Counted from the first letter of the stretch, positions 11,261-22,987 are shown. The stretch is DNA of 64,000 bases from Puccinia triticina (GCF_026914185.1 NC_070571.1:2480001-2544000); one strand, 5' to 3'. Translations and numbers: made by a program. Notes: generated by a model from the sequence alone, not told the origin.

Positions 11261-12484
11261 ATGGCCAACCTGTCCCCGACCTTCATCAAGTTTTTTATTC
11301 TCCTAGTATTGAAGATATGTGTAAGTCTACATACCGAATTGACGATTGAAGCTCCGGAAGAGTATGCATGAAGCTCATCAAGCAATCTCCGTGTTCTTGA
11401 ACAGCTCGTCAACCGACGCGTTGTTGTGGCGGTGAATCTCTCGCATGAGGAACCTGCGACCCAGCTGGAGTTTACTGAAAGGACTCATCAGTTTTCATCG
11501 GCTCCAAGGCAACATCGGACAAACAGCGGCGAAGAATCGGCTGGCATTCTCATCAGTCTCCCATCAACTTCACATGACACATCCATATCTGGTGGAATTG
11601 GAGACTCGGCGTCACACTCAAATCATCAAGTTTGTCAAGTTGAAAACGTCGCTTATCATTTGCCAAAGCAAACTAAATTCCAATGATTTCTCGAAAACTA
11701 ACAGTAACCACCATCCGTATGTGTTTCTTTGCAGCCGGGGGATGTCGAGTTTGAGAGCATAGAGACTGATGATAGACCAGCGGAAAGAGGCCACGGTGGA
11801 GCAACTTCGAGCGGGATCTCGGTCCCAGAAATCAATTCTCATCCTCAGCAAGACGTGGTCAATGCAAAAGTTCATTCTAGCGATTCCCCGCCTCGTTCGG
11901 TTACAATTTTGGCTGAGTATCCGCAACAGAAACCAATACAGATTGGGGCGATCAGAATCAATCCAGGAGACGTCTGCCCGATTTGTCTGACGGCACTGGT
12001 CGATTATCCAAAAGAAAAACCGCAAAATGTTCCAAACAATGAACCAAGCCATGACTCAATCAATGGTCCGACAAACGATCCGACTCCAAACAATGATCCG
12101 ACTCCTTTGAAAATTCAACTATCATCTTGGCCAAAATGCGGACACATTTTCCATCCACAATGTGTTGAAACATGGATGGCATCAAATCATTTCACGTGTC
12201 CAATCTGCAGGCACCAGCTTCCTGTTTTGCAGCGGTCACATTTGGCAGATTCTCCGCAGCGGTCACGTTTGGATTCTCCGCAGCGGTCGCATTTGGCAGA
12301 TTCTCCAATTGAGGATTTAGGAGATCCATCCTTTCAATATCAAGATATTGTTCACTTCCAGAGAGCACCAGAGCCCCTTCCCTACAGAAATCACTGTTCC
12401 TCTTGCTTAAAGTCACCCATCACATATATTATTGGAATCCCCGTGCTCCTGATTTTCACTGTGCTCATGATTGTTTTACATTAG
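11261..12484 (+). CDS. RING-H2 finger protein with N-terminal signal and C-terminal membrane segment
   Basis: Two coding blocks, 11261-11629 and 11735-12484, are joined by a 105-nt GT-AG intron with a CTAAC branch-like site at about 11697; phases match. The product starts with a hydrophobic signal-like stretch (IKFFILLVLKIC), has a charged middle, then a C3H2C3 RING-H2 domain at about residues 204-286 (CPIC, CGHIFHPQC, CPIC) with a long low-complexity insertion between the first and second metal pairs. Three copies of a QRSHLADSP-type repeat follow, and a membrane helix ends the protein. RING-H2 proteins are usually E3 ubiquitin ligases; this layout suggests a membrane-anchored one. An in-frame TGA at 11369-11371 lies in the first block. 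Either it is a nonsense mutation, or an 84-nt intron (GTAAGT at 11321, CAG ending 11404, in phase) removes it. Confidence 0.7.
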
Positions 12485-13004
12485 CCTATAGTATTGACGC
12501 AACATGTTTCAGATAGATATTGGAACACAGGAAAGTAGTATCAATGGATGGGCACACCGCAGGTGCATTTTGGGATGGTAGATCCATCCCTGGCACGGCA
12601 AAGTTCCAGCACCGTCCCAGGGCCCAAAAAGGTATCACAAAATACCTGTTGTGATACTGTTCTGAGGGGGAATCTTCATTTTAAATGGATTTGGATGCCT
12701 CTGGGATGTTATTTTGGGTTCTGTCCCCAGTGTGTTGTGCAGAATGGTACACACAGAATCATCTTTTAGTTTGTGGTGCAGCTATGTGCAGATGAACTCA
12801 AAATTTTTCAGGTGTTCTAATATCAAGATGACAGATCTCCTATATTCAAGGTTCAACTCCACCTCCACCTTCACCTTATTGTCCCAGTATTCAAGATTCA
12901 CAACTCTAAAGCCAGCAGAACTCACCATGCCCCGCTCTGCGGGGTCTCCTTTATCATGTTTCCTGCTCTTTGGTTGTTTTGTTTTCTCCCAGTGCGCTGG
13001 ATAG

Positions 13005-13060
13005 GTTTTCACCAGGGGCAATGTGTCACACTTCCTACAGAGTGCCATGCTGTAATTCCA
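13005..13060 (+). repeat. LTR-like terminus, family L (copy 2)
   Basis: CACCAGGGGCAATGTGTCAC followed by a stretch ending CAGAGTGCC parallels the junctions at 2945 and 25585, with a degraded palindrome. It is evidently an old copy. Confidence 0.4.
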
Positions 13061-13977
13061 TAAGACCCAGGTACTGATGTGGTGTTAATATTTGCCATAA
13101 CTCATGTGTAAATTTCCACTGTATACAGAGGATAACTGCAGCCTAAGGTATGATCAACTATTCTGTTGATAAAATTTTGAATGAATGATCAGATGAAGGG
13201 GATTTTGTGTTTATGCCATGAAAATCCCCATTTCTATACAATTACAAGATTGATTTTGGGCCAACTTGTGCAAGATGTGAATATTCTTGAATCAAATAAA
13301 CAAGCATGAATTACAAATTCCTCTGGAAAATATAGTAGATAGAATTAGACATATTTGTGGATGAATCCAACCTATGTTTACTGATGCTGTGGCTCTTCTA
13401 TTGTTTGATTCAAATCATCTCCATTTGAGGGCACAATTAAATTTCACTTCAAGTTGTGAGCTTTGCTATTTTTGATGGTTGAAAGTATCCAGGTGCAGGC
13501 AGCCATCCGCTCATGTGTGGTAACCATTGAATCTTTTGTGGACAGATTTACTCACCCCTGACAAGCATAGAGGGAGAATTATGTGCCAAAGTCATGACTT
13601 GTCATGAGGGACATTTCCTCACAATTGCTTGGCTCAATACGCTCCATCCAGGGGAAACAGTTGCCCTGGAATTTGGAACACACTTTCTTGTCATGATCAA
13701 AAAAAAAAAACTGGCCTTGATGGAAGGATAAAGTGAGGATTACTCACATAATTATGCAACTCAATGATTGGCAAGCTGACCATATAAGGTCTACATGCTT
13801 GGGATTTCTGGGCTTTGTAAGTGTAATCCTATCTCAGGATCACATTATCCACCTGCAAATGTGTTGCTGTCTTGGCATGGGGCTCCTGCTGCAAGCAGCA
13901 GTAATACAACACTACTAGCACGGGGTTGGTGGTTCCATGAATGTCAATCAGTCTTATTATTTCTTTCTGTGGTGACT

Positions 13978-14150
13978 CAGGGTGTAAATGGTTTGGGCCG
14001 ACCCGAGGGTCTTGGGTCAGGTTCAGGAACGTTTTGGGAGAAAATCATATGACCCAAACCCAACCCAACCCAATCTGTAAAATCTTTGGGTCGGGTTCGG
14101 GCAGTATTTTCTCTAATTGGGTCGACCCAAAAACCCAACTATGACCCAAA
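13978..14150. repeat. GGGTC/GACCC-rich inverted block
   Basis: The block begins CAGGGTGTAAATGGTTTGGG and alternates GGGTCGGGTT and GACCCAAACCC stretches, able to fold on itself. Many eukaryotic hAT-related MITEs start CAGGGGTGTAAA, so a truncated MITE is possible. No matching right terminus was found. Confidence 0.3.
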
Positions 14151-14840
14151 GCTGTTGACTTCCACCGGTGGCCCTCCCAGATTCCGGACCCGGGCCGCCA
14201 AGCATAGGCGTGTTAAGTTGGATGTAGCCTTAGGCCATTTCACCATGATATTGAACTTAAAAAAGTCCCTTGCTGCTGCGGGCGTGTGACTTGCAAAGCG
14301 AGCCTCCGACAGCCCTCGGCAGGAGGGACTTATACCGTACCTCCCCATCCTGGCGCATGGAGAATGGGATTTTCACCCCTCTTTTTAATTTCCCCTTTGT
14401 ACATCTCTCATACCACAGCCTTTTTTTTGTTTTTTTGTTTTGCTCCAGGTCTGCCCAACATGCTACAGCTGAGACCTATATTTTTTCCCTTTATGCACTG
14501 ATACCAGTATGTTCTGAAAAATTAAACAAGACAAAAAAACCTCAAGCCTGTTACCAAGTCTGCAACCCAGAATTGCAGAAATTAATCACAGAATGAGAGC
14601 ATGGATTCTCTGTTTAATACATAGTGTGTTTCACACGCAGCTAGCTTGAGGATGGTGCTCCCTAGTGACCAGGTAGCTCAGTGGCGCTTTCAGCTGATAG
14701 TAAACCACCAAATCGGAATAGACAGCAAATAGACAGCATAGCATAACTACATTTACTTGTACCCCGAAAAACCATCCGCAAGCGCCTAGTCTCCAGGACC
14801 GCTGATTGCCTGATAGCTAGAGTGGACAATCATCGCTGTC

Positions 14841-16456
14841 ATGTCCAACAGCAAATCGGCTTCAGATGTTGCTGAAGAGCGCAGGCCAACAAGGGATAAA
14901 CCAGATCCGTGGCCGGCTCCTTCAAACGGAAAAAAGACGGCCCTCACTCTTCCTAAGTGGATCACCAAGCTTAGTGATGTTGACTTGCGCGCGTTGATCG
15001 AGCAACGTGCCAAGAAGCGTTATGGCAATAATGCAAAAGAGATACAAGTTTCAGCCGTTGTGGACTTGGTCAAGAGGGGGAACTCCTTTGTCCTCGCAGT
15101 TACCGGATTGGGGAAAACACGAATCGCCAAGATGTACTGGGATTTGTTTCCCAAATATAAGAAATCTATTGTCTTATGTCTGAACCCATTGGATTCCCTT
15201 GGCAACAATCAGGTAAGGGTCTCTCTGGTACATATAATGGCAGAAAGTCAAACTAAAAAGATGGATTCCTCATGATAACATATGAAAACTCAGGTAGAGG
15301 AAAAGACTAAGGAAAAAAAGCCCATAAGCACTGTAAATCTGAAAAAAATGAACCTCACCCCCGAGGTTGAAGAAAATATAATAGAGGGCAAATATTCCTT
15401 CATCTATCTGGTTGGTTTTTTAAAAACCTTCTTGCGGAATGCAAACATTTATGAACGCTAACAAGATGTTTTGTTGAACAAATCTAGAGTTCTGAGGTCC
15501 CCTTAAACAATGTGCTCTTCCACCAACTCTTCTTTGACCGCAATTTTTGTGATTGACTGATCTCAACCGTGGTGGATGAGGCCCACATGGTGTACATGTG
15601 GGGTTTAGTTGCTTTGGGGAAGGCGAAGAAGATAATTTCGCACTTAAAACATCAAGACCAGGCAATATTTTGCCCATTGTATGGGAAACTGGGTAGTAAA
15701 TTGGTCCTGACAAACGGTGTACCACTGCTACTTCTGTCAGCAACATGCAGACCCATAGCTGTAACTGGGATCTTAAAAAGTCTAAAGCTCACCCGTGATA
15801 ATGCATTCTTTTTGAAGGCGGAGCTAACCCAACCGGAAATTTTAATAATTCGCATTCCCATGGAATCTTCATTCAAATCGTGTGACAATCTTGGTTGGCT
15901 TTTTGGCGCAAGGGAGCAGACACCTGATGATAAAGTCGTGCCTTCCTTGATCTACTCAACCACGCGGGCCTTGACAATGCAAGCCTTGAAGGTGATCAAC
16001 ACTGCAAGAGGAACTACTGGAGGCCAAAACAATCCATTCAGCTCTTTTGCTTGCCCCTACCATTCCTTTACCGGCAACTTAACTAAGGTTGACACTATCA
16101 ACACTTTTTCTTTGGACGAAGTAGCTGTAAGGTCGTGTACAATGGCCCTTGGCCTTGGTCAGAACTGGAAGCGCGTTTGGATGGTAGCTCATTTTGGTCA
16201 AGGCAATCCAGTGTTGTTGTTTCAGATGATTGGAAGTTGTGGTCGAGATGGAAAGCCGGGGCTAGCAATAATTTTTGTTGAGCCAAATTGAAAGCACGGA
16301 AAAAACTCTATCAAAGACTTTGAGGATGATGACCCAATGGCCCAAACAGAAGATGATCAGATGGATGCTCTCGCAATGGGGTCAGGCTTCAGGCACGCCA
16401 AAAAAATGCCGGATGCACGCCAAAAAAGGTGTGAACTCTGGACCACTCCAAGATTT
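14841..16456 (+). pseudogene. RecQ-like DEAH helicase, decayed and truncated
   Basis: Exon one (14841-15212) ends at a GTAAGG donor and holds the Walker A motif (VTGLGKTRIA). The next exon starts at 15294 after CAG and continues in phase. Later pieces show the Walker B box VVDEAHMVYMWG (about 15568), motif III LLLSATCRP (about 15734) and a motif VI-like segment (LFQMIGSCGRDG, about 16220), the order of a RecQ-family 3'-5' DNA helicase. Stops occur near 15456 and 15555, with a frameshift between them, and at 16289-16291, after which the frame continues for about 165 nt. The gene is cut at 16457 by a Copia LTR-like repeat. RecQ-like genes form large families in some fungi, so this may be one of many decayed copies. 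Confidence 0.75.
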
Positions 16457-16963
16457 TGTAGGAATACAGACCCAGACCACCCGCAGCAACCTCCGCGGAA
16501 GCTAGTGCGGCCAGACCCAGACCAAAGCCCAGCTGCAAAGAGAGGTAAGCCCTCTTGCAGTCCAGACCTCATAACCCTAACCCAGACAGCCACTGACGAG
16601 CTTGACTCTGATGCTTGCAGATGCCACAACCTTAACGGTCAGCGCAACAGAAAGACATCAGCCAAAGCACGCCTCCGGGTAAGTCAGCAGGAGAAAGAGA
16701 TTAAAGTTGGAGCGCAAGCTAACCTACTTTATCTCAACAGAAACCTCGCCAATCGCATAGTGGACCAGACCAGAACCATCCCCCTCAACAGGATTACGGG
16801 CACCACCAAACACCAAGGTGAGCAATTCTCTCCCTTGAGATTCAAGAGAGAGAAACCAAGATAAAGCTGACTCAAACAAATCACATTCAACAAGAAGATT
16901 CCCCAGAAGCAGCCCACCCGTATAGACAGGACAAGACCCGGTTATTCAGATAACCGGTCCCTG
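16457..16963 (+). repeat. Probable 5' LTR of the Copia remnant
   Basis: Starts TGTAGGAATACAG. The first 272 bp match 17727-17998 in inverted orientation, and the first 124 match 20200-20324. The right end is uncertain; I place it at CTGCA (16963) because TTGGTAAGCCC, which could be a primer-binding site, follows. Confidence 0.45.
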
Positions 16964-17726
16964 CATTGGTAAGCCCAGAAACAATCAGAACCAAAGCTAT
17001 GCGCGGGCCGGGAGAGCTAATAGTGTAACGATTATTCATTGTACAAAGTTCTACATATTAAGGATCAAGCAGTGGTTACGTTCAAGAACGTGCACTTCGA
17101 CGAACACACCTTTCCCGAGTGTCCGGCACTGAACAAAAGTCACACTGCTCTAGGATCAAACAAGCTTCCAAGCTTCAACGTGGAAGAACCGCTACCTTTT
17201 GGGGAAGAAGAAAGCATTGGTGAAGAACAGATTCAAGAACTTGAAGCCAAAGAACAAGAGATCGCCGACATTGTGAGGCATCTTCGGTCCCAAAGTCCAC
17301 AAACGCAAGACAATCCAGTGCTGCCTCAAGAGTCAACAAAACCGTTGGACAGTCGTCGCTACGCATGGACAACGGCGCCGCCTCCGAAAGAAGTGTCAAG
17401 CACGATCAATCCAAGTAACATATTGGAAGGCACAAGAAGGAGACAAGCATATCTTATTGAGATTCAAATCAATCCGAAAACCAATTGTCAAGCCATGAAC
17501 AGCAAAGATTGAGCTCAGTGGTTGGAAGCAGAAGGAAGAGAGATTGCAAATATGCTTTGCCACGAGGTTTGGACGGTCCGAAGAAGACAGAGCAATGATG
17601 AGCCCATTTCAACTACATGGGCCTATAGACAAAAACTCAGAGCCAACAATGAAGTGATTGAATTCAAGGCGCGCATATGTGCGCAGGGCTTCAAGCAAAT
17701 ACACGGGCAAAACTTTGACATCACTA

Positions 17727-17998
17727 AGTAGGTTAGCTTGCGCTCCAACTTTAATCTCTGTCTCCTGCTGACTTACCCGGAGGCGTGCTTTGGCTGATTT
17801 CTTTCTGTTGCGCTGACCGTTAAGGTTGTGGCATCTGCAAGCATCAGAGTCAAGCTTGTCAGTGGCTGTCTGGGTTAGGGTTATGAGGTCTGGACTGCAA
17901 GAGGGCTTACCTCTCTTTGCAGCTGGGCTTTGGTCTGGGTCTGGCAGCACTAGCTTCCGCGGAGGTTGCTGCGGGTGGTCTGGGTCTTTATTCCTACA
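17727..17998 (-). repeat. Inverted 272-bp copy of the Copia LTR segment
   Basis: The reverse complement starts TGTAGGAATAAAGACCCAG and ends at GCTAACCTACT, matching 16457-16728 with few differences. It sits inside the RT region of the remnant and replaces roughly 130 codons, so it arose by insertion with deletion or by recombination. Confidence 0.8.
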
Positions 17999-18515
17999 GC
18001 CATACCTTAAGACGTTGGACTTCAGAATTTCAGTTTCCAATCCGTGTGTGTTCTGGCCATGAGAATCCAAAGGCCAACCAGCAACATGGTTGTTCGCGCA
18101 TGTTGATGACATTGTCATCATCAGTAGCAATCCCAAAGTGTTCAAGCTAGAGATGGAAAATGAATTCAATGTTAAATACCCAGGGGAGGCTGAGTTTCTG
18201 CTTGGGATGAATATTGAACGGTTCACAGACGGCCTGCAGATCAATCAGACTCAATACGTTGAGAGGAAATTAGTGGATTTTGGACTTGACAAGGAGCACC
18301 CAGCAACATGCCCGCTCAATCCAAGGGAGTGTATGAAGAAAGCGTCACAACAAGAAATTGAAGCATTCGGGAATTTGAATGTCAATTATTGAGGGCTGGT
18401 GGGCTCTCTGAACTACTTGAGTATCCTAACCAGGCCTGAAATCTCTTACGCAGTTAGCCAACTTTTGCAATACCTGGAGCATCCGGGCATCAAGCACTAC
18501 CAAGCAGCGGTACAA

Positions 18516-19614
18516 CACCAGGAAAAAAAAATAGTCACTTGATGACAAGTGACATCATGCCAGCTCCAGCGGGCTACCCACCATCTGCCCACCATCTACC
18601 CATCATCTACCCACCATCTACCCACCATCTAACCAGTTTAAGAATTTCCACAGGAGATCCTCAGTTTTTGCTGGGCACCACTGATCCCCATTTCTGGTCA
18701 GCTGATACTCAGCTTTAGCTCCCAGCTTATGCTCAGCTTTGGTGCCCAGCTCATGCTCAGCTTTGTTGCCCAGATCAGAACCAGTCCTGGCCCAGCTTAT
18801 TTTCAGCTTTATTCCAGTCATGGCTCAGCTTAGACTCAGATTAGGACTATCATTGGCCCAGCCAATGCTCAGCTTTGGACCAGTATTGGCTCAGCTGATT
18901 TTCAGCTTTGGATAAATCTCGGCCCAGCAAATGCTCAGATTCTAAGTCTGACCACTCCTGTAACAGCTTATGCTCATCTGTGGACCAGCCTTGGCTCAGC
19001 TGATGCTCAGCTGTGGACCAACCTTGGCTCAGCTGATGCTCAGCTGCGGACCAGCCTTGGCTCAGCTGATGCTCAGCTGTGGACCAGCCTTGGCTCAGCT
19101 GATGCTCAGCTGTGGACCAGCCTTGGCTCAGCTGATGCTCAGCTGTGGAACAGCCTTGGCTCAGGTGATATTAATCTTTTGAATAGTCTCAAAAGATCTG
19201 ATACTCAGCTTTGGAACAGCCTTGGCTCAGCCAATTCTCAGCTTTGTATGCTCAGCTTTGGACCATTGTTGGCTAAGCTGATGCTCAGATTTGGAATATT
19301 CTTGGTCCAGCTGACACTTGGATTTGTTTCAGGCTTGAAATATCCAATGCTCAGCTGTGGCCCAGGCTCAGTCAATGCTCAGCTTTGGCCCAGGCTCAGT
19401 CAATGCCTACTGCTCAGCTTATGATGAGCATCAGCTGTTCCTGGGAAAAAATTAGGATCAGCTGACTGTGCCACATTGAGTGCTCTGGTACAGTCCTGCA
19501 AGCTCTACAAGTGCTGGTGGAGCAGACTTGGAGCAGCGCTGGAGTAGCTCTGGAGCAGAAACCAAAGCTGCATCATGTCACTTGCCATCAAGTGACTATT
19601 TTTTTTTCCTGGTG
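18516..19614. mobile_element. CACCAGG-ended non-autonomous DNA element, copy 2 (1099 bp)
   Basis: Ends are near-identical inverted repeats of about 45 bp (CACCAGGAAAAAAAAATAG inwards) with a hairpin inside. The trinucleotide CAA flanks both sides (18513-18515, 19615-19617). The interior carries about twenty copies of a CAGCTGATGCTCAGCT-type motif; between about 18990 and 19150 they form near-perfect tandem units of 39 bp. It is in the opposite orientation to the copy at 7107-7966 when subterminal sequences are compared. Removing it with one CAA leaves the Copia reading frame continuous (AAVQ then VFRYLSGT). There is no transposase gene; a repeat-encoded open frame near 18970 is an artefact. 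Confidence 0.87.
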
Positions 19615-20199
19615 CAAGTCTTCCGATATCTCTCGGGAACCTGGCACGTTGGACTTACTTTTAAGAAGTCCAATCACTTCAAGCTGGCTGCATTTGCTGA
19701 TGCAGACTGGGGAAACTGCTTGGACACTAGACAATCAACAACGGGCTTTGTCGTAACGGTTGGTACACATCTGCTCAACTGGAAGTCAAGCAAACAGCCT
19801 ACCGTCTCACTCTTGACAGCGGAGGCCAAATACAAGGCTCTCTTGGATCTTGGCAGGGACCTTGCGTGGTTTGCTAGCTTAATCAAAGAGCTAGAGATGC
19901 AAGACAAAGTGGAATACATAGAGGTATTAGTTGACAACAAGGGCGCAATCAACCTTGCCAATAGCGAGACATCTCAAAACAGCTTCAGAACGAAGCATAT
20001 GGACATTTGTCTACACTTTGTTCAAGAACTCATTGCCTTTCACCTCATCAAACTCAAGTACGTTAAAACCACGGCAAATGCAGCGGACTTTCTCACCAAG
20101 GCCCTCAGAAGATTGGTTATCAGATGATCCCTAGCCCAAATAGGAGTGATCCAGATCTCAGAGGCTGCTTCTAATCTAACAACTAGAAGCATGGCAGGC

Positions 20200-20324
20200 T
20201 GTAGGAATACAGACCCAGACCACCCGCAGCAACCTCCGCGGAAGCTAGCGCGGCCATACCCAGACCAAAGCCCAGCTGCAAAGAGAGGTAAGCCCTCTCG
20301 CAGTCCAGACCTCATAACCCTAAC
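20200..20324 (+). repeat. Truncated 3' LTR of the Copia remnant
   Basis: Matches the first about 124 bp of 16457-16963, then stops at ATAACCCTAACC, after which unrelated sequence begins. Confidence 0.6.
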
Positions 20325-20438
20325 CAATCTTTCACTCCAAAACCAGCCCCCATTTGGAGTGCCCAACCCAGCACTCCAGGCTGGTATGGAGTGAACGCCC
20401 TACCACGCCAAAACCAGCCCCTCCTTGATGAAGGGTCT

Positions 20439-20625
20439 GCGCCGGCCATCAAGGGCAGTATGTACACTCAATGACCTGCACAGGCCAGCCATCAAGGGCA
20501 GTACACTCAATGACCGGCACAGGCCAGCCATCAAGGGCAGTACACTCAATGACCGGCACAGGACGGCCATCAAGGGCAGTACACTCAATGACCGGCACAG
20601 GCCAGTCATCAAGCGGACACACCCC
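20439..20625. repeat. 39-bp minisatellite
   Basis: About four and a half units of a 39-bp sequence containing CCATCAAGGGCAGTACACTC and AATGACCGGCACAGG. The array ends in TCATCAAGCGGACACACCCC, related to the palindromic repeats at 22988 and 25279. Confidence 0.85.
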
Positions 20626-20640
20626 TCTTGATGACCGGTG

Positions 20641-21155
20641 TGAGAATGAAAGCTGGTTGGTTGGTGGAAATGTCTGCTGACCGCCTCCTTCAAGAATATT
20701 AGTGGCCGGGCTGTGTGATTGTTGGTAACTCGGCTCCGCACTGCTACTATCTGCTAGCCTTCAGCGCTCCTCTCTGAGCCTGATCTATAGCTTAATAATC
20801 CGCAAGTGAATAAAGCTCCGCACTTTGTAGGCACAGAATCCGCAAAAACTTGTGTAAGAAATATAAGGTCATGAATAGTCTTCCAATAACTCTAGTACGT
20901 CCGTAAGTGTAAGTACAATACTCCGAAATCCGTAAGATGATAGGATAATAGGATGAGGAAGGAAGAGAAATCCGTGAGCCCCCCCGTTTTCCGTCCTTCC
21001 CTCCACGCACATCGCCATTCCCACCCAATCCCGCACGCCTGACACTTTCCCACACTAGTCCCACCAGCTCCGCCTGCTGTGGTATGCTTTATGGTATCCC
21101 ATATGCCAAAATCAAAATTTTCTGCTTTTCTTTCTTATTTCTATTAGTTATACTC
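20641..21155. other. No gene recognised
   Basis: Short open frames only. AT content rises towards the MITE at 21159. Confidence 0.4.
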
Positions 21156-21158
21156 TTA

Positions 21159-21543
21159 GGCTTCGTTTGGAGCCAATATAAATATAGGTGATATAATCAT
21201 TGGTTAATTCAATGAAAACCACAAAATTCAACATAAAGCCTCCAAATATTTTTTCTAGGCAACCTACAATACTGGTCTCTTCAGTTATGAAGTCAGATTC
21301 AACTGATTCAGCCATATTCAGTACTGTAGTACCATTATATTGCTTTTGACCAAAACAAAGCAATATAATGGTATTATGGTGCTGAAGATGGCTGAATCAG
21401 TTAAATCTGACTTCATAGTTGATGAGACCAGTACTGTAGGTTTCCCAAAAAAAAAATTGGATTCTTTATGTTGAGTTTTGTATTTTTTATTGAATTTACA
21501 AATGATTATATCACCTATATTTATATTGGCTCCAAATGGGGCC
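21159..21543. mobile_element. Tourist-like MITE, near-perfect foldback (385 bp)
   Basis: The left end GGCTTCGTTTGGAGCCAATA and the right end, read backwards GGCCCCATTTGGAGCCAATA, continue as inverted arms almost to the centre near 21345. TTA flanks both sides (21156-21158, 21544-21546). A GGSCYCRTTTGG-type terminus and a 3-bp TTA duplication fit PIF/Harbinger-derived Tourist MITEs. It encodes nothing. Confidence 0.85.
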
Positions 21544-21546
21544 TTA

Positions 21547-22987
21547 ATCTCCCTTTTCCTCTTATCAATCACTTAATATTCCTCAAGATTCAGTTTCTAG
21601 GGACAAATTCACCCCTAGTCTTGCCTTACAGAACACTCATAAGGGCACTCACTCAGAAGTTACATACTCTTACACACTCACAATACCCCTCACAACCTCA
21701 AACAGTTACACAATCCACATTTACAACACTTAGTTACACACACAGTTACATACATAGCTACATAAATATTTACACATAGCTGCATCATCACTTACATACA
21801 TACAGTGTACACATGCAGGCACTCATGCAGGTGCTAGCTGCATGCACTAAGCTGCATGCGCTAGTGGATCTTTGTTGCATAACAACAGCAGGTGACCTGG
21901 TTAAAGCATGACTACACTAACATACAGTCCTGACCAATCACACCTCCTGATTCAGCCTGCATGTCATAACCCATAATCACCTGTACAGTCCTGACCAATC
22001 ACATTCACCCATTCAACATATGTACTAGCCAAAAACCCTCATGTACCTAGCTAAAATCTCTCATGTGGAGCTCCTCTGGAGCTAAAATCCCTCACTGTTG
22101 TCTATAAAAAGAGGCTCTTGTCCCCTGTTGTAACTTTCCCCCCAGCAGACTACTAGCAGACTACCTGCACTCAGTTTCCCCTATAACAAAGTACACAACT
22201 GCTCACTCCACAATATCTCAGTAACCCTATATTTTGGTTTTACACACATTAAAAAACACTTACACACGAAATAACAACTCTACACAACACTCACATTACA
22301 TAACACAAACCTCTGAGGGGTCCTCTTTGACCAACTATCACCTGGTTGAAGTCCAGACTCCTCACTCATAACACAGTTTAGCAACTTCATCGCACCCACT
22401 TTATAACAACAGTTATCTTTTGATAACACTCCACTATCACTACATTAAACCTGCCAATCTGAGATTGGTGGGCTTGTTTTAGTGTCTAGTGAACCAGGAA
22501 AGGCAGAGGTTTCCTCATACATCCCTTTCCGCACTCAGCAAAAGGTTCTCAGGAACACTTTTGAGCTTTACACCGCTATTCCACACATCACTTTCCCAGA
22601 CTCCGCTCCTCTCCGAAGCTTGATCTCTCACCGTCCTCTGTCTAGCCCCTGCCAGTCGATCTCTTGTCACCGCCTCCACCCCGGTTCCACCCGCTGGTGG
22701 AACCCGCTTTGGCTGTTGTGGCTCACCCGCTGATGCGCCGCTGCTACCAGTCCACGTGTGTAATCCGCCGCAGTCCAGCCCTGTCTTTTCCGCTCCAATC
22801 CAAATACCCAATCCGCAATCCGTGCATTCCCGGTCCGCGCCTGAATTTCTGTAAGCTTTCTTAGCGCACTTTCCTGACATCATCCTCAGTGCTTATGTCA
22901 CCGGAATGCACTCTGCCTGAGCTGCTCTGTGCATTCCCACCCGCGCTATCCCCGAGTGGAGATTCTACCACGCTTGTCTATATAAAT
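21547..22987. other. LTR-like, promoter-bearing non-coding stretch
   Basis: Contains a direct repeat of ACAGTCCTGACCAATCACA (near 21925 and 21984) and a TATAAAAAGAGG box at about 22103 followed by a C-rich start region, resembling a retroelement LTR promoter. Boundaries and internal coding parts were not found. Confidence 0.35.
22103..22114 (+). promoter_or_regulatory. TATA-box-like element
   Basis: TATAAAAAGAGG sits downstream of two 'aaatccctca'-type repeats. A similar CATAAAAGGAGGG layout occurs near 23918 after the same kind of repeats, suggesting two related LTR promoters. Confidence 0.4.

Larger units (their letters stand above)
12485..14840. other. No gene recognised; degenerate repeats
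   Basis: Contains a third LTR-like junction near 13012 and a GGGTC/GACCC-rich block at 13978-14150 (both listed). Other frames are short and lack domains. A (T)n-rich stretch near 14410-14440 is low complexity. Confidence 0.45.
17030..20127 (+). pseudogene. Copia pol remnant: integrase C-terminus, partial RT, RNase H
   Basis: Begins in the integrase/RT linker (VVTFKNVHFDEHTFPE), passes a stop near 17511 and reaches the start of RT (FKARICAQGFKQIHG). At 17727-17998 an inverted LTR segment replaces the middle of RT. Coding resumes with SNPCVFW and the catalytic region AHVDDIVIIS (about 18095), then GMNIERF and the LNYLSILTRPEISYAV segment. The 1099-bp element at 18516-19614 follows, and after it RNase H (FADADWGNCLDTRQSTTGF, SLLTAEAKY, HMDICLHFV, ADFLTKAL) to the stop at 20127. 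The last part, 19618-20127, is fully open. Extra stops lie near 17731 and 18391. It cannot make a working polyprotein. Confidence 0.85.
16457..20324 (+). mobile_element. Ty1/Copia remnant with nested insertions
   Basis: A TGTAGG-starting repeat begins at 16457 and again at 20200, bracketing a Copia coding remnant on the same strand, as 5' and 3' LTRs would. Pol ends at 20127, about 70 nt before the second repeat, a normal Copia spacing. Gag, protease and most of integrase are missing, part of RT is replaced by an inverted copy of the LTR segment (17727-17998), and a CACCAGG-ended element sits at 18516-19614. The right LTR is truncated at about 20324 within CCCTAACC. The element lies in the RecQ-like gene. 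Confidence 0.65.

Noticed and set aside
18970..19182. Open frame with a repeated hydrophobic peptide (LMLSCGPALAQ)
   Set aside because: It is the translation of the tandem 39-bp motif in a non-coding element.
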